Shown: piece by piece, positions 1-13,200 of the stretch
Layout of the letters: every line of letters begins with the position of its first letter
Numbering within the stretch: position 1 is the first letter of the stretch
Origin: Ypsolopha sequella
Taxonomy: Eukaryota > Arthropoda > Insecta > Lepidoptera > Ypsolophidae
Assembly: GCA_934047225.1 (NCBI GenBank)
Contig: OW203989.1
Coordinates: 12,003,977-12,067,976 of the forward strand
Length of the DNA: 64,000 nt
Direction: 5' to 3'
Made by a program: the position numbers and the translations under genes
Notes under the pieces: generated by a model
The model's input: the letters and a program-made list of their open reading frames with translations, nothing else
The model's database searches: none
What the model was told of the DNA's origin: nothing

Positions 1-76
1 TTTTTTAACAGCGTTACTTCATAATCTTTGACATAAAAGTGTGTGTGATTCTATCGAGAGCTGTGTGATCTTCCAG

Positions 77-296
77 CGATGCTCTAAAATATGTAGCTCA
101 TGTCCTAAAAGTAGAAGAAAAAATGAAAGAACTGGATGAGATAATAGATACGGCCAACAACGCTGTGACGGAACCATTTGTAATTAACGTGGGCGATTTG
201 ACTAGCGATTCATCAGAATATTTTAGCGATGAATCAAATAAAGAAAACTAATTAAGCACCTATCATATTTTAATCACATACTTACCCATCTCTAGA
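77..296 (+). other. Possible coding fragment, unrecognised
   Basis: An open stretch follows a possible acceptor (CAG ending at 76) and runs about 72 codons to TAG at 294-296. It is rich in Lys/Glu, then has an acidic Ser/Asp tract (residues like DLTSDSSEYFSDES). It does not resemble the part of ATR expected just before the exon at 1040, and I see no good donor, so I do not assign it to ATR. It could be the terminal exon of another gene or a transposon remnant. Confidence 0.25.
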
Positions 297-369
297 TAGT
301 TCACCTATTCATAGACAAAGACAACATGGCGCTTTGTTTACATAGTCCACAATTTCTATTGACGGCTAC

Positions 370-535
370 TGTACTTACCACTTGTTGAACGGTGAAGGAA
401 AATATCGTAAGGAAGTCGGCATGCCCTTTATGCCCGAAGTACGGTGGTAGAGCTCATCACCCATCACGTTGGGACGTAATAATCATCGGTAAAACGCGGG
501 TGTACCGAGTGTGGACTGTAGGCCAAACTGGGACT
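370..535 (+). repeat. tRNA-derived SINE tail fragment
   Basis: The block beginning near GGTGAAGGAAAATATCGT and ending near GGTAAAACGCGGGTGTA recurs at 3150-3330, 33360-33468, 56720-56830 and 57905-58028, and in reverse at 5080-5200 and 7895-7985. In the better copies it is preceded by a tRNA-like head with A and B boxes, so this is a 5'-truncated SINE. Confidence 0.6.
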
Positions 536-544
536 ATAGGCCAA

Positions 545-1025
545 AAGAATATCCATACAAATGCTGCCAACATATTGTGGGGTGTCTATGGAATGTTATT
601 ATAATATTTTAGGCTGTGTCCATTAACATTATCTAGAGCTTTGTTTAAGTCGAACTAAAAATCGTGAAATTTGAATAATATCTTGACAACAAACCTCTAA
701 AATACGTAAATTCAACGGTTTTTTGAACAAAAGTGTAGCCGAATGTGCTTTTATTGTTTTAGATAAAATTCAAAAATTAATACTAGTCAAATATCGAAAA
801 TGTTATCTAGATTAATTTTAACCGATAAAGTATTTAAAAAAACTTCACAGAATAGCCGCAACTACACTTCTCCTGACAAACGTTTTCAATTTTGCGCCCG
901 CGACAAAATCGACACGATTGAATTCCGTGGAGCTTGCACCTAATAGCGAAATGAAATAGCATGACATTTGGCCACGCCCACAATTAAGTTAGTCGCGTCA
1001 TTATGACTGCTCTTAACGATAATAA
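545..1025 (+). repeat. Unclassified dispersed repeat, copy 1 (family L)
   Basis: It matches 47090-48009 over most of its length (for example the shared run TCCATTAACATTATCTAGAG), and its last part also matches about 26215-26310. I see no coding capacity or terminal inverted repeats. Its right end reaches to about 15 bases of the splice acceptor of the first ATR exon in the window. Confidence 0.6.
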
Positions 1026-1039
1026 CTGCCTCATTCCAG

Positions 1040-1266
1040 CCACCGTCTCGTGAAAACTGGGGCCTCCTAATGGGCAGAACACTCCTGGCCTACCGCAGTC
1101 AAGACCACCAGGCCTTTGAACAATCTTGTGCATACGCGATGTCCACACTAGTAGCACACATGAATGGAGAGAGTAAAGGGGAAAGTGCACTGAGAAGTGG
1201 CTACCAGAGTGTACTGGGACTGCATATTATAAAGGAGGCTGAGCATGCTGAGGAGGTTTTGAGAAG
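1040..1266 (+). CDS. ATR: ATR exon a (FAT domain)
   Basis: The acceptor CAG ends at 1039 and the donor AAG|GTATCG follows 1266. The exon starts in phase 0 and ends two bases into an Arg codon. It encodes [20 protein letters not shown] onward, then [21 protein letters not shown], alignable to the ATR FAT segment just before the vertebrate block rich in ELEH. The preceding exon is not in the window. Confidence 0.88.
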
Positions 1267-4200
1267 GTATCGGTTTCTGTTTTTATTTCCACTCTCTTTG
1301 CTTCCTGGTTATAAAACACAATACTCTTGACTTTTAATTTGTAGTGAAAGTTCCTATTTCCATTATTATAAAACCAAAAGGTGGTTATTTTGTTCGTTTG
1401 TAGCTTTAAACTTGTGATTCAGCAGCTAATCAACGAATCGCAATAAAACTATTGCAGCAGCAATTTCTTGGCGCGGCCTAACAAATATACTACTTTTCAT
1501 CCCAGGAAATCGGGCAGTTGCCCAAGAATCGTAAAGAAACTAAAACATATTATCGACAAAATGTTGTCTGGAAGAAATCGCTCTAAGCCAGCGTTTCTTA
1601 ACCTGTGGTCCGCAGCCTAATCTATGGACCATTTAACAATCATAAATAAATGCCACCAAAAGTTTTTTGCCACCAAAAAACCTTCTCATTATGTAACGCA
1701 TTTTATATGAAAAAGTATATATTTTGAATTAAACATCTTGAATTAAAACACTTGTACTGTAGTTTCACTTTATTCGTCCAATTTATCATTGTTTACGTTG
1801 CTCAGAGCTAGTGCCTGGAATCATGTGAAATATTTTTATTTAAGATCTTCCCTTGAAAATGGAGTAAAATCCGAAACCGGTTGGGAGTTAACAAAAATAA
1901 AGTGAAACTACAGTACAAGTGTTTTAATTCAAGATGTGTTTCAAGTTTCACCAAGTGCCGACAATCGCAAGTATAAATTTTGTTAAAAGTATATATTTTT
2001 TTGTAATTTGTAGAACTAAAATAAATGGTAGAAAATTTATTGCTGCTTTTTTATAAAGGGGGTCCTTAAAATTGTGCTTGATTTCCTAAGGGGTCCGTGG
2101 ACAAAAAAGGTTAAGAAACGCTGCTTAAGCGATAAAACCGCCCATTGCAACCTTTCTGTAAAAATATTTTATTACTCGTTTTACTTCGGTGGCCAATAAA
2201 CAGTATAACCAAAGGAAAGCTCCTAATAATTTCAGGCTTCAAAGCATCCGCGACGGTGATAAGCACGGCAGTGACATAATAAAGCAATTGTTGGACGAGT
2301 GGCGCCGTCGGTTGTCTGTCGTTCAATCTGATGTTCGCACTGTCGAGCCTCTGCTGAGAATTAGAAGAATATTGTTGCAGCAAACTCAGGTACATTAAAG
2401 ATAAATATACAAAGGGTCCAGGGCAAGAACATGATTTAAGTAAAGGCTAAAATAAGTGAATAATTTAAATAGATTTTATCTTGTCTTGGTAAACGGGGAG
2501 AGTAACGCCTTACAACAGAGTTTGGCAAAAATGAACATACAATCAAATCTTTACCAAACAAAAAAAAAACCTAAATTATGCACCCGTTTATTTGAAACAA
2601 GCTTTTTACCCGCGAATCCGCCCGCGCTGGTTTCGTTTGCATCTTTCCGGGATAAAAGTAGCCTATGTCAATCTCCAGCCCATCTCTATGCAAGAAATCA
2701 CGTCGATATCACGAGCAATAGTGCTCCGTTGCTGAGTGAAAGAAGACAAACCAATAAACCAACAAACACAATTTCGCACTTATAACAGGGGTATGGATTA
2801 CACCCAAAAAAAACCACATATTTTAGCTCGTCGTATCCTCACATTTTGACTAAGCATTTTCTTCCGTTGGACCCCTAATCAAGATATCAGCGGTAGCTCA
2901 GTCGGTAGGACGGACTCTCAATATTGGGACCCGGGTTTGAAATCCGCCGGTCGTGCATGTACCGACACTTTTATTTTTATTATGTGCATAGTATTTGTAT
3001 TTACCACTTGTTGCACCCGTAACACAGTTTATAATCGCGCGCGACGCTCACAAGTGCAAGGAGCGTGACACGATGTTTTTGCGATTAAACAGTATGTCAC
3101 AGTGATTCAACTAAGTCGCATCGTGCACGATTAAACACTGTACTACGGGTGCTTAACGGTAAATGAAAATATTCTGAGGTAAATCCTGCATGCCCTAAAA
3201 AGCGTGTATTTGTGCCCAAACAACGGCGATTAGGCTAACGTCGGGATGTGAAATGGTCGGTGAAAAGACGGTATACGAGTGTTGGCAGTTTCAGTGACAG
3301 TGGAAACACCCCTGACTCTCCTTCAGGGTTGCATATGTCGTTATATGTTTTTTTTAAATATATAATTCTGGCTGTTATCTTGGCAGGAATTACTTGAACC
3401 AACTCACCCGGCGACTGCATTAAAACTGAAGGCCTGCATTGGAGATCTTTGGTTGGAGAGCGCTAAACATGCTAGGAAAGCAGGCATTTTCCAACAGGTA
3501 TAATATGAAATCATCTTGTATGGTCTTTCAAATTAAATGACAAAAACTTAAGTGACCATATTTTAATACATTTTAAGGGGGGGGGGCTTATCCCAATTTT
3601 GTCTCTTTTCCGATTCATTTTAAACCATGAAATTGTGATATTTTGTGTCTGAAAAAATATATATCTTATTAGATACATCCTGTCTGCAGATTTTTTGCGG
3701 TTAAAAACGCGATACGTTATACTTTGCTCAATCGAAAAAAAATCGAATCTTGGTCGATTTTTCATGTTTTTTTCGTTTTATATAAAATTAACTTTACCGA
3801 ATCTTAGGAAAATTACAGGAAATTTAGGAAAATGTAATTTAGTAAGTACTTTTGCAGATAGTTTTCTGAAAATTTCATCGTAAAAACGTTTTTTGAGTGA
3901 AAACCGTGTATTTTAAGAGCGGGTGATGTTTCGGCTATCGTAACAGCCACGGCTCAGAGCGTGCTATTTTAAACTATAATAAAATATCATAGAGTTCAAT
4001 TCTTGATGCAAAATAAGGCGCTCAATGTCAGGGATAACGGGCTCTTAACGGGTTCGATTTATTTCTCCGAGTCCCTATATTTCGGCGAATTGCATTGCCA
4101 TAAACGCCGGTAGACTGAAGTTTTTGCGAGGGTCACAACTGAGAAGGAACGAATCCAAGTCTATCTACCCTCTTCCTTGTTCTGCGGCTGCGTTCCGAAC

Positions 4201-7200
4201 TATGGTAACTAGACTCGATCACGACAACAACACTCACCGAAAGAACCCGTTAAAATATATAAAAATATTTATACTTGCGATTGTCGGCACTTGGTGAAAC
4301 TTGAAACACATCTTGAGTTAAAAGTACTTGTACAGTAGTTTCACTTTATTTATGTTTTCTCCCAACCGGTTTCGGATTTTACTCCATTTTCAAGTTACCA
4401 AGTGTACTAGTGTACAAGTGCTTTTAAATCAAGATATAAAAAAATATGTTGTGTTATAGTGCCACCGTAGTTTCAAAAATCAAACCTTAACTTTTACAGT
4501 CATACATGTATATCCTAAATGCGGAAGAATACAATCCGGAAGAGTTGTTCATAGAGAAGTGTAAGATGTACTGGGCGCGAGGGCAGCAGGAACACGCGTT
4601 CATTACACTGAAGAGAGGTCTGGAAGATGGATACCCGGAGCTAGACAAATTGACACAAGACCAGAGGTAAAGAATATTCGACTTTGAACTCTTTTGCACA
4701 GTGCTAAGAGCGAAAGTGGGTGAGCAGGACTTGGTGTGTTTAAATCGACTAAGATTAAAACATAACTTTTGGTCACACATATTATGCACACGAACGGCAT
4801 CACCTTGCACAACATGACAAATGCGGTGAAATGGTGCCACAAAACTACATCCTTTTTTATTGTCTTGCGTGTAAATAGGTCAAGAATAATAAAAAAAAAC
4901 TAAAAAAAAAACTAGTTCCTCTGTGAGTTGTCCGGCCCAAATGTCCTGAGATATATATCACATTGGTTTAATTTCATGTGTTTATTGAGTATTTTATTTA
5001 AAAACAGGTAATATAAAAAAAGAAAATAGTATCATAAATCGTAATTTATGTAAATAAATATGACATGAATCCATGGGAGGTATCTGAGGTGTTAGAGTGT
5101 GAACTGTGAATTGTAAGTCATAGTCCACATTCGGTACACCCGCACTTCACCGACGATTGTTACGTCCCAACGTGATTTATGGTGATGTTACGATTTGAAA
5201 CATACCTATTCGTATAATTTTATTAAAAGTCGTTTGAGCTGACATACTAAATTATTATTACATACGGCTTGAACAATCACGTGTGATTGTTGTTAACTAC
5301 ACAACAATTAAAACAACAGTGGAACAATTAAAAGAATCAAGTGCATCCACCATCCCACCTCCTTCGACGACGCAGCCAACGCTTAGCGCACGAGCAATGC
5401 GTGCAGCTCGCCGATTGGCGGCTGCCAGTGCCCGTTTGACAACGACGGTGAACGCCGCGTCGTCGTCCTAAGAACGACACTCGCCTTGATAATGCTGAAA
5501 TTATATCGGTGAAACAGTTGGCATATAGTCAACAACAATCACACGTGAGTGTTCAAGCCGTATGTAATAATAATACTTATTCGTTTGATAAATTACCCTA
5601 TTCTGATATTTATTTTCGATGGTTTCAGGAAAATATGCGCCAAGGCGAAACTTCTTATAGCAAAATACAACGACGAGACAACGAATGTGGATGTAGACGT
5701 GAACATAGGTTACTACAAGGAAGCTGTCGAAGCTTGCAAACAATGGGAGAAAAGCTTGGTAAGTCTGTTTAGATCTTGGAGTATTTAACACGGGACGTGG
5801 CCAAGCGCAACTCTAGTACTGACATTATTCTGCCAACTTCCGCGGGACGGGAGGTAAAGACGCACAGCACACATTTACTCACTCACGCACACTCTTGCGA
5901 AAAATTTATATTGTCACACTATATCAACAGCTATTAACAAACACAAAACACACTAAGCAAACTTACACGATAAGATTGTTCATGTATTTCGGCAAAGGGG
6001 AATGCGTGCGCTGGCCGAGTCCCGTGTTATATGGTCTGAGGTATGTCAAAATTTAAAAAAGTGCTGATCCAATTATAAAGACGAAACATAAAAATGTATG
6101 GAATGGTGATAATAATGATATACATAGAGTACTCCCAAAGTAATAATGCGCATACAAATCTTCGCCACTGTTTGGCAAAGTTCGTATTTCCTTACACTTT
6201 CTATACAATCAATAAGGTCACGTGGTACGTCCGGTCGCTCGGCTATAGATTTGTATGCGCATTATTACTTTGAGAGCACTGTATTAGTAGTTTATGCTAC
6301 TATTGCTCTTACGCCCGTGTATCATACAACGTTTTTCAATGCATAGTGTGAGGAAATAAAACAAATATAATCTTGTGAACTTTCAATTATGATTGGCTCA
6401 AAAGGACTGTATCCAGAGCCGTTAAACAGTGGAAAAAAAATACAACATTTATGGTACACAGGAAAGGCTGCAGGTTAGCCAACTATTGTAAAAAAATAAA
6501 AAAATAATAAAGCCCTAGGGCAAAATAATAGACTTTCTGTTCGGTTTTGATGCATAAAAAGTGGGCCTTTACGAGCACTTGCATTGAAATATGTATTTAA
6601 AAGTCCCCTTGTATTCTGTGTAGGTGTGTCTCGGAGCGTACTTCGAGAAAGTGAGCAGCGGCGACGCAGCGGGCACCAGCAACTCCTGCTGGTCGAGACG
6701 TATTTATGCACTGAACAGTTACGGCAAAGCGCTGCAGTATGGACACAAGTATCTCTACCAGAGCATGCCGAGGATGTTGTCTATTTGGTATGCCGATACT
6801 GATAAAAAGTATACTTTTTATACATATCTTGTCACGACACAATTCCCGAGGGCAACCTTTTGAAAGTTGCGGGCCAAACTTTAAAAGGCCTCATACGCAC
6901 TGTCCGGTTAGCCGCGTCGCGGCTGGCCGTCCGGCTTTGCAAGCACGAGACGAGAGCAAGTATTTTGAAAACTAGCAAACCGGCGTGCATCCGCGTAGTG
7001 CGTATAGCGACCGTCCGGCTAGCCGTCAGTCGGGCCGCAGCGCTCCGAGCGACCGGAGCGGTTGGGCGGCATCCGCATCACAGTGCGAATAGAAACCATT
7101 TTTTCGTACATATTTTTGATCACGGCTAGCCGGACGGCCAGCCGCAACGCGGCTAACCGGACAGTGCGTAGGGGCGCTAAGATGTTAACGGAATCGCGGA

Positions 7201-10200
7201 CCGTAGAAAATAGGTAGTCGTGAAAAAAAAAAACATTATTTATTTATACATTTATATAATTTATTTATTATTAATTTATTATTTATTATTTATTTATATA
7301 TTTTATACATTTATCAAGCTAACGCGATAAAATTGTGGCGATCTACATGTTAGCTATTCATTGCTTGTACACACCGCAATCTGATATGTAAGAAGTGTGC
7401 AAAAAAAGCAGTGGACATAATTTATGATGAAAGTACAAGCTTTGTCGCTTTATTATGCTCTCACTAAGCTCTCTTGTAGCGTGTATTAAAAATATTACGA
7501 TTTTTGGCGCGCAGTTTTAAGATGTTCCGCGGGCCAGTTTAAAAGCCAGGGCGGGCCGCATCCAGCCCCCGGGCCGGGCGTTGCCCATATATGCCCTAGG
7601 AGATGTCAGGGGTAGGGTTACCAGACAACAGGAATTTTCCTGACATGTCAGGAATTCTGACCCTGTCAGGAAATCTGGAAAAAATTGCATTTGTCAGGAA
7701 TTTTTGAAGGAGAAAGAATAAATGCTTAAAATAATATAGTTATTGAGTTCGTTGTTTTTGTAATAAAAACAGTTCAAAATCGCGCCGCTTCCGGATTCAC
7801 ATGAAACATTAATAAAAGTGACAGGAAATTAACTGAATTGTCAAGAATTTTGTCAGGAATTCACGTTACTGGATCTGGTAACCCTAGTCAGGGGTGTTTT
7901 CAAGTATGGAATTTGAAATGCAAGCCATAGTCAAACTCGTCCACCCACGGTTTACCAACGATTATAACGCGATGGGCGATGAGCCCTTTCGTTTGTAGTT
8001 TTGTTCAATTCAGCAGTTGGAAAACCGTGAACTCAATTGGTTCTGAACATAAATACCAAATTTATGCTTCATCGGTGTTTTTGAATGTTATGTCGTTCAC
8101 CGCGTGTTACAGGTCTAGCGCTTAACTGAGTAGGTTCCTGTGGAAGCAGAACGGTGCGGGAGGGTGTGTGAATTGTTGCGAGACTTCGAGGGAGAGAGAG
8201 AGAGATGCGATGTCACCCACAGCCGTCTCTAGTCTCAAGCCGTGCTATTAGAATTGGCAACGTCGCATTTTCGTGAAATGGGAACCGATCTTCCATATAG
8301 CCCACCTAATTGAAGGCACTGATAATGAATGCTTAACTGTTATTATTTAGTGCTAAAACTGAACAAATAATAGTTTTAAATAAAAAATAACTCTACTATG
8401 GCATATATAAAACATCAAGCTCGTTTATTGAACATAAGGAGGCCTAGGCTTCGATTTCAGCTTAAGTACCTATAAACTGCTTGTAAATGCTGTAGTTATT
8501 TATTTATATCATTAATACATTGATTTATGGATTCCTAATAGAATAAAACTACATTTTTTTTTTGCTTAGGAATAAGTTTTTTATTATAAAATATATATTT
8601 TATATGTATATATAAAAATAACAATATAGTCACGACATACATCAACGGGAGGGTGGTAACATAGGTAAAAAAGTAACGCATATTTCAATCAATTGTATAC
8701 TTGCATCACTAAATTGGATGTCGAAGAGGCAAAAGAGGTGTGTCTGGATCGTAGCAGATGAAAATCTGTAATCTCTGCCTACGTCCCTGGGAGATAGGCG
8801 TGAATGTAACAGGTGAAATTTAATTAACCGCCTGAATTCATACTTGAGACTCGGCTAGTGATAAGGAACAATGTTCAATGACCTGCCTGACATAATCATA
8901 ACAAGCTGCCGAAATACAGTATACAGTCTACAAGAAAAGCAAATATTGTTATTGACACAGAGTACCTTGGTTTTTTGGAAATACTTAGTTTTAATTGATA
9001 TTTTATTAACTCTAATTGAGTAGTGCAGTTTTCCTGATTACAATTAATTGCTTTGTCTAAATGTTCTTCAGCTTTTCACATAAAACTCGTGAAAATTTTC
9101 TGTAGAAGTAAAACTGCTCTCCTTGTATTTTTCAAGTAGCTGTTTTAACTGGGTCCACTTGCTTAAGACTAATCCATTTTGTAATACTCATTTTAAATCA
9201 TGCTGGGACTACTGATTTGATTTTAAGTTTAATTAATTTTTACGCTTTTCACAATATGAATTTGATTGACAACGTCTTGAGCGTTATTCAAATCAGTGTT
9301 GAGTGTATTAAAATAAAAACAGTCTTCATAGAATTTGACATACCAACCAACCACAAGATAGGCTTGATCCTTGATTAGCATGCAGTTGACTTACGAGGTG
9401 AGAAAATGCTTATATAGAATCTTCAGCTATTAACTTTTTTGAAGTTCTGCATCTCTTATTTGGCACTGTTGCCGCCTCTCTGAAGGATATCTGCGTCTTT
9501 TGTTTATTGTGCTCAGATACGAAGACAAATTGTTAAAAAAATGTGGCACAGCTTCAGCAACCAGTTTTGGTTTGTGCAAGGGAACAACTTCATATAGATC
9601 ATCAGGTGAACGCCGCACTTTTTCGGTTCGAATTATTTTATAGTCACTGAAATGTTCACTGCACACAAAATATCCTTTTGTAGGAGTCCAATCTGCTCTT
9701 GGAATTGATTTTATCCATATATTCAGCAAATTTTCGTCTCTAGGGAAACGAAATACTGAAAAAGGATTTCCACCGTTCTTCAATGTCGAGTCGTAGTTTG
9801 ACTTGCATCCGGGAACACAACATCGTTTGGGTATCTAAAATAAATAATTAATAATGTCACACGAAGGCCAAAATAATAAAAAATACGATTTTTACCTTTA
9901 AAGCACTTGACAAACTTTGAGGTTAGGTAGAATTTTTACGTTAAAAATAGAGGTAAACTTACGAATACTGCTGCAATACATACCTTGTCAACAACTTGTT
10001 ATGTGTATTCAATGAGATTTTAGGTTTTTGGCGAATAAACACTCGTTTTCCTAAATAATTGTCACACAAAGCCACAAAAACAATACGAATATTCTATTTA
10101 GGCGCGAAGATAAAACCCTTCCCCTGTAAATAGTACTTTTGTTCTACCAAATTGGACAGATCCAATGGCCAACATAAATAGGAAGCATATGAATATCGAC

Positions 10201-13200
10201 TGAATTTAGTTGTCACATAGGTAAGTCAACAAATGTTGCAGTACATGATTTTAAATTTGGCCGTATTATCTCTACGAAATGTCAAAATTAGACCCGGTTC
10301 TTTCGCTACGTTGCCAAGTTTCAACAACACGGCTTGAGACTAGAGAAGGCTGTGTGTCACCCCTTCCACACCGCTGTCTACCGCAGTAATCTACTCAGTT
10401 AAGCGCTAGAAGCTAGAAGTGTAGTTTTTGAGCTATATTAAGGTGGATGGTCCAGGGTAATTTTTATAAAAGACTTGTGAGAACCAATAACGTTCAAATA
10501 ATTTTACACTCGCGAATATTCAGTTTTTATTAAAAACAAAATGTTTTAACAGTCCAATTTTGCAATTTAAAACTTTCATACATTGGATTTCAAAAGTTTT
10601 AAATAACAAAATTAGATTCAAAAAAAGTTTGTTTGTAAAAATACTCATTATTCGCGGGTGTAAAGTTGATGGAACGTGTGGAAAGAGGTAACAGAATTAA
10701 ATAATAATACTTCTGTCGTCGTTATTGGTTCCCACAAGTTTGTATGAAGATTGCCTTGGACCATCCACCTTAAGTAAATCCGTTTTACTAATATCATTTA
10801 GCATTACAAATTAGAATCAAATTTCAAGTAAATCCGTTTTACTAATATCATTTAGCATTACAAATTAGAATCAAATTTCAAGTAAGAGGTCTTTTTCAAA
10901 ATGTTCAGGCCAAGGTTGTCTATCCTCCCCATAATACTTAAGAGTATCCAAAGCGATGGATTTCGCTAAAACATATAAACTTATATACTTCTTTATTCTA
11001 TACCGACTTATCTTTTCTTAGGCTGGACGTAGAAGTGACGTCGACAGATACAAACATCCAAACGATTTTGTCTCAAATGACAGAGATCATCAAGACTTAC
11101 TCGGAACGGTTGCCGCTGCATCTATACCTGACTGCGTTCTCACAGATCATCTCTAGAATCTGCCATCCTGTGAAAGAAGTGAGTAATGTATCAATATCAT
11201 GTAACGCCAACTAAAAGAACTACGTCTATTTGAAAATATGGATGTATTAATAATTTGCAATATTCCGCTAAACACTCTTGTCTTGCTATTCAAAATGCAG
11301 ACTCAAGCACCGCCCGCCCACAAGCAAGCAGTACGAGCACAATATAAAGCGAACTAGAATAACAAGCAAGAAAATTTATCGACACGTGTTTCGCTTCTAA
11401 ACTAGGCATCTTTGGGATGTGTTGCTTTGCTCGGCCGCTCCGCCGTTCCTCAATTATACGTCTAGATTTGTTAGTGTCTAAAATGCTGTCCAAAAAGGTA
11501 GTCTGTGTTTTCAAAAACTTTTAACCAGGTATTTCAGATGCATGAACTCTTTTTACCATACCGTAGTAAAACTAAAACATTGATGTAAGGTTAGATTAGT
11601 AATCATTATTATTGTATGTTGACTGCTCTGTTGAAACTCTGGATATTGAATGTCACCTCCCGATGATACAGGTTGTAACGACTGAGATAAGCCTCGTTTG
11701 CAAATCAAATCAACTTCAGTTAAAGTCTCTTATATTCGTTGTGATAAAACTAAAATTCCCATAGCTTAATTTCTAAAAGATTTTTTTAAATTTTGTCTTT
11801 TTGCGACAAAGTTTTCATCATTTTTGTATATAAATTAAGCATTTTTTTCAATGATTTTGATGTCACATGAGAATTTTAGACATTATAGTGATTGTGATGT
11901 GTGATTGCTTATAAAAAAAGTTGTCTGTCTCTGTCTGTCTTTTCATCTGTCATCCATCTGTCAAATCAGTCTGAAGCAAATTATTATACATTTATTTTGA
12001 TAGATGACACATTTCTATACAGCCAGTGACGTCACACGAAGGCAAATGGAAGTTGCAGCTTTTTCCTAAAAATATTCATCATCTTGAGAATTTTTAGACA
12101 AGTTCTAAAATACGGCTTAATAAATCCAAATCTCGAAATGATTTCCGAATTAACACACCTTAACATAATTTAATCTAAGCGAATTGGGTTCAAAAAATAA
12201 ATGGGGTTGCAAGGTTGCAAGCAACGAATTGTCTTGAGATCGACGAAAATTACACGAATAAACGTCAACAACTTTCAGGTGTACCTCCAACTGAAAGCGA
12301 TAATAGTGAAGCTAATAATGTCGTACCCGCAACACACGCTGTGGATGACGATGTGCGTGATAAAGTCGAGCTACCCGCAACGCATCAAGCGATGCCAGGA
12401 CGTGTTCTGCGACCCGAGGCTGAAGGAACCGCATATGTTGAAACTTGTCTGCGATTTCACGCAGCTAGCTGAGAAGTTGATCGAGTTGTGTAATAAGCCT
12501 ATTGTTGGGAATTCCATGGTGAGCTTTTGTAGATTATATATATATATATATACATATATTATATTATATATAGCAGAAAGGTGTCACATGGGTGTCACCA
12601 TATTTAAAGACCTTATTCAGTCAATGGTACAACTTTTACTTTGGAACAAACTTTGCACCTCGAAAAACAAAAATTAACTGTTTCATAGAAAAATGCAATG
12701 CCGCTCGGCCGAAATGTATAGAAGGGCAGATTTTTTTTTTAAATTTCAGGGTTGGCTCCGTAGTAAAAGTTGTTCTATACCATTGACTAAATAAGCTCTT
12801 CAAATATGGTTGCACCTTTCTGTTACACGTTGTATACAATACGCCACTGCTCCGATGGAGTCAATGCGAGACTAAAGCAAAGCGGTATCTGGCATGTCTC
12901 AAACTATTTGTATGATTGAAGCAGACTTCAAAAAAGCCATTCGCGAGGTATTTTGTGGTCGCCTGACAAAAGTGCCCGAGATCTTTCTGTCGTGTACAAA
13001 AAAAGCATTGAATTTGGCTTCATTTTTAGGACTTCATAAAAAAGCGATTTTACAAGCTGCTGAACATACTTAAATATAATTATACAACTACGAGATATAA
13101 TTTTATGAAATCGTAGTATTTCCTATCTTCAGCATCAAGCCAGTACATGCAGTGGCGTATTTTAAGATCTGGCGCTCTGGGCCTGTAAGGTTTGCCGCCC

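Larger units (their letters stand above)
8114..10410 (-). mobile_element. THAP-domain DNA transposon, degenerate
   Basis: The two ends share the inverted sequence CTAGCGCTTAACTGAGTAG (8115-8133 and the complement at 10391-10409). Further inward similarity includes TCTAGTCTCAAGCCGTG on both sides. About 2.3 kb lies between them, holding a THAP-domain coding exon on the minus strand (9430-9834). THAP domains are the DNA-binding heads of P-element transposases, so P-superfamily ancestry is the leading inference. No recognisable catalytic domain remains on the 3' side of the THAP exon, so it is internally decayed or deleted. I found no clear 8-bp target duplication. Confidence 0.75.

Noticed and set aside
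984..1190. Minus-strand open frame over an ATR exon
   Set aside because: It overlaps the exon at 1040-1266, whose + strand translation aligns with ATR.
1500..1580. Possible extra ATR exon after CCCAG near 1504
   Set aside because: The frame is not open in the required phase, and the exon at 2236 continues the phase and homology directly.
5283..5471. Open frame with Ala/Arg/Ser-rich protein
   Set aside because: It lies inside the inverted-end element 5251-5574, is low complexity and has no recognisable domain.
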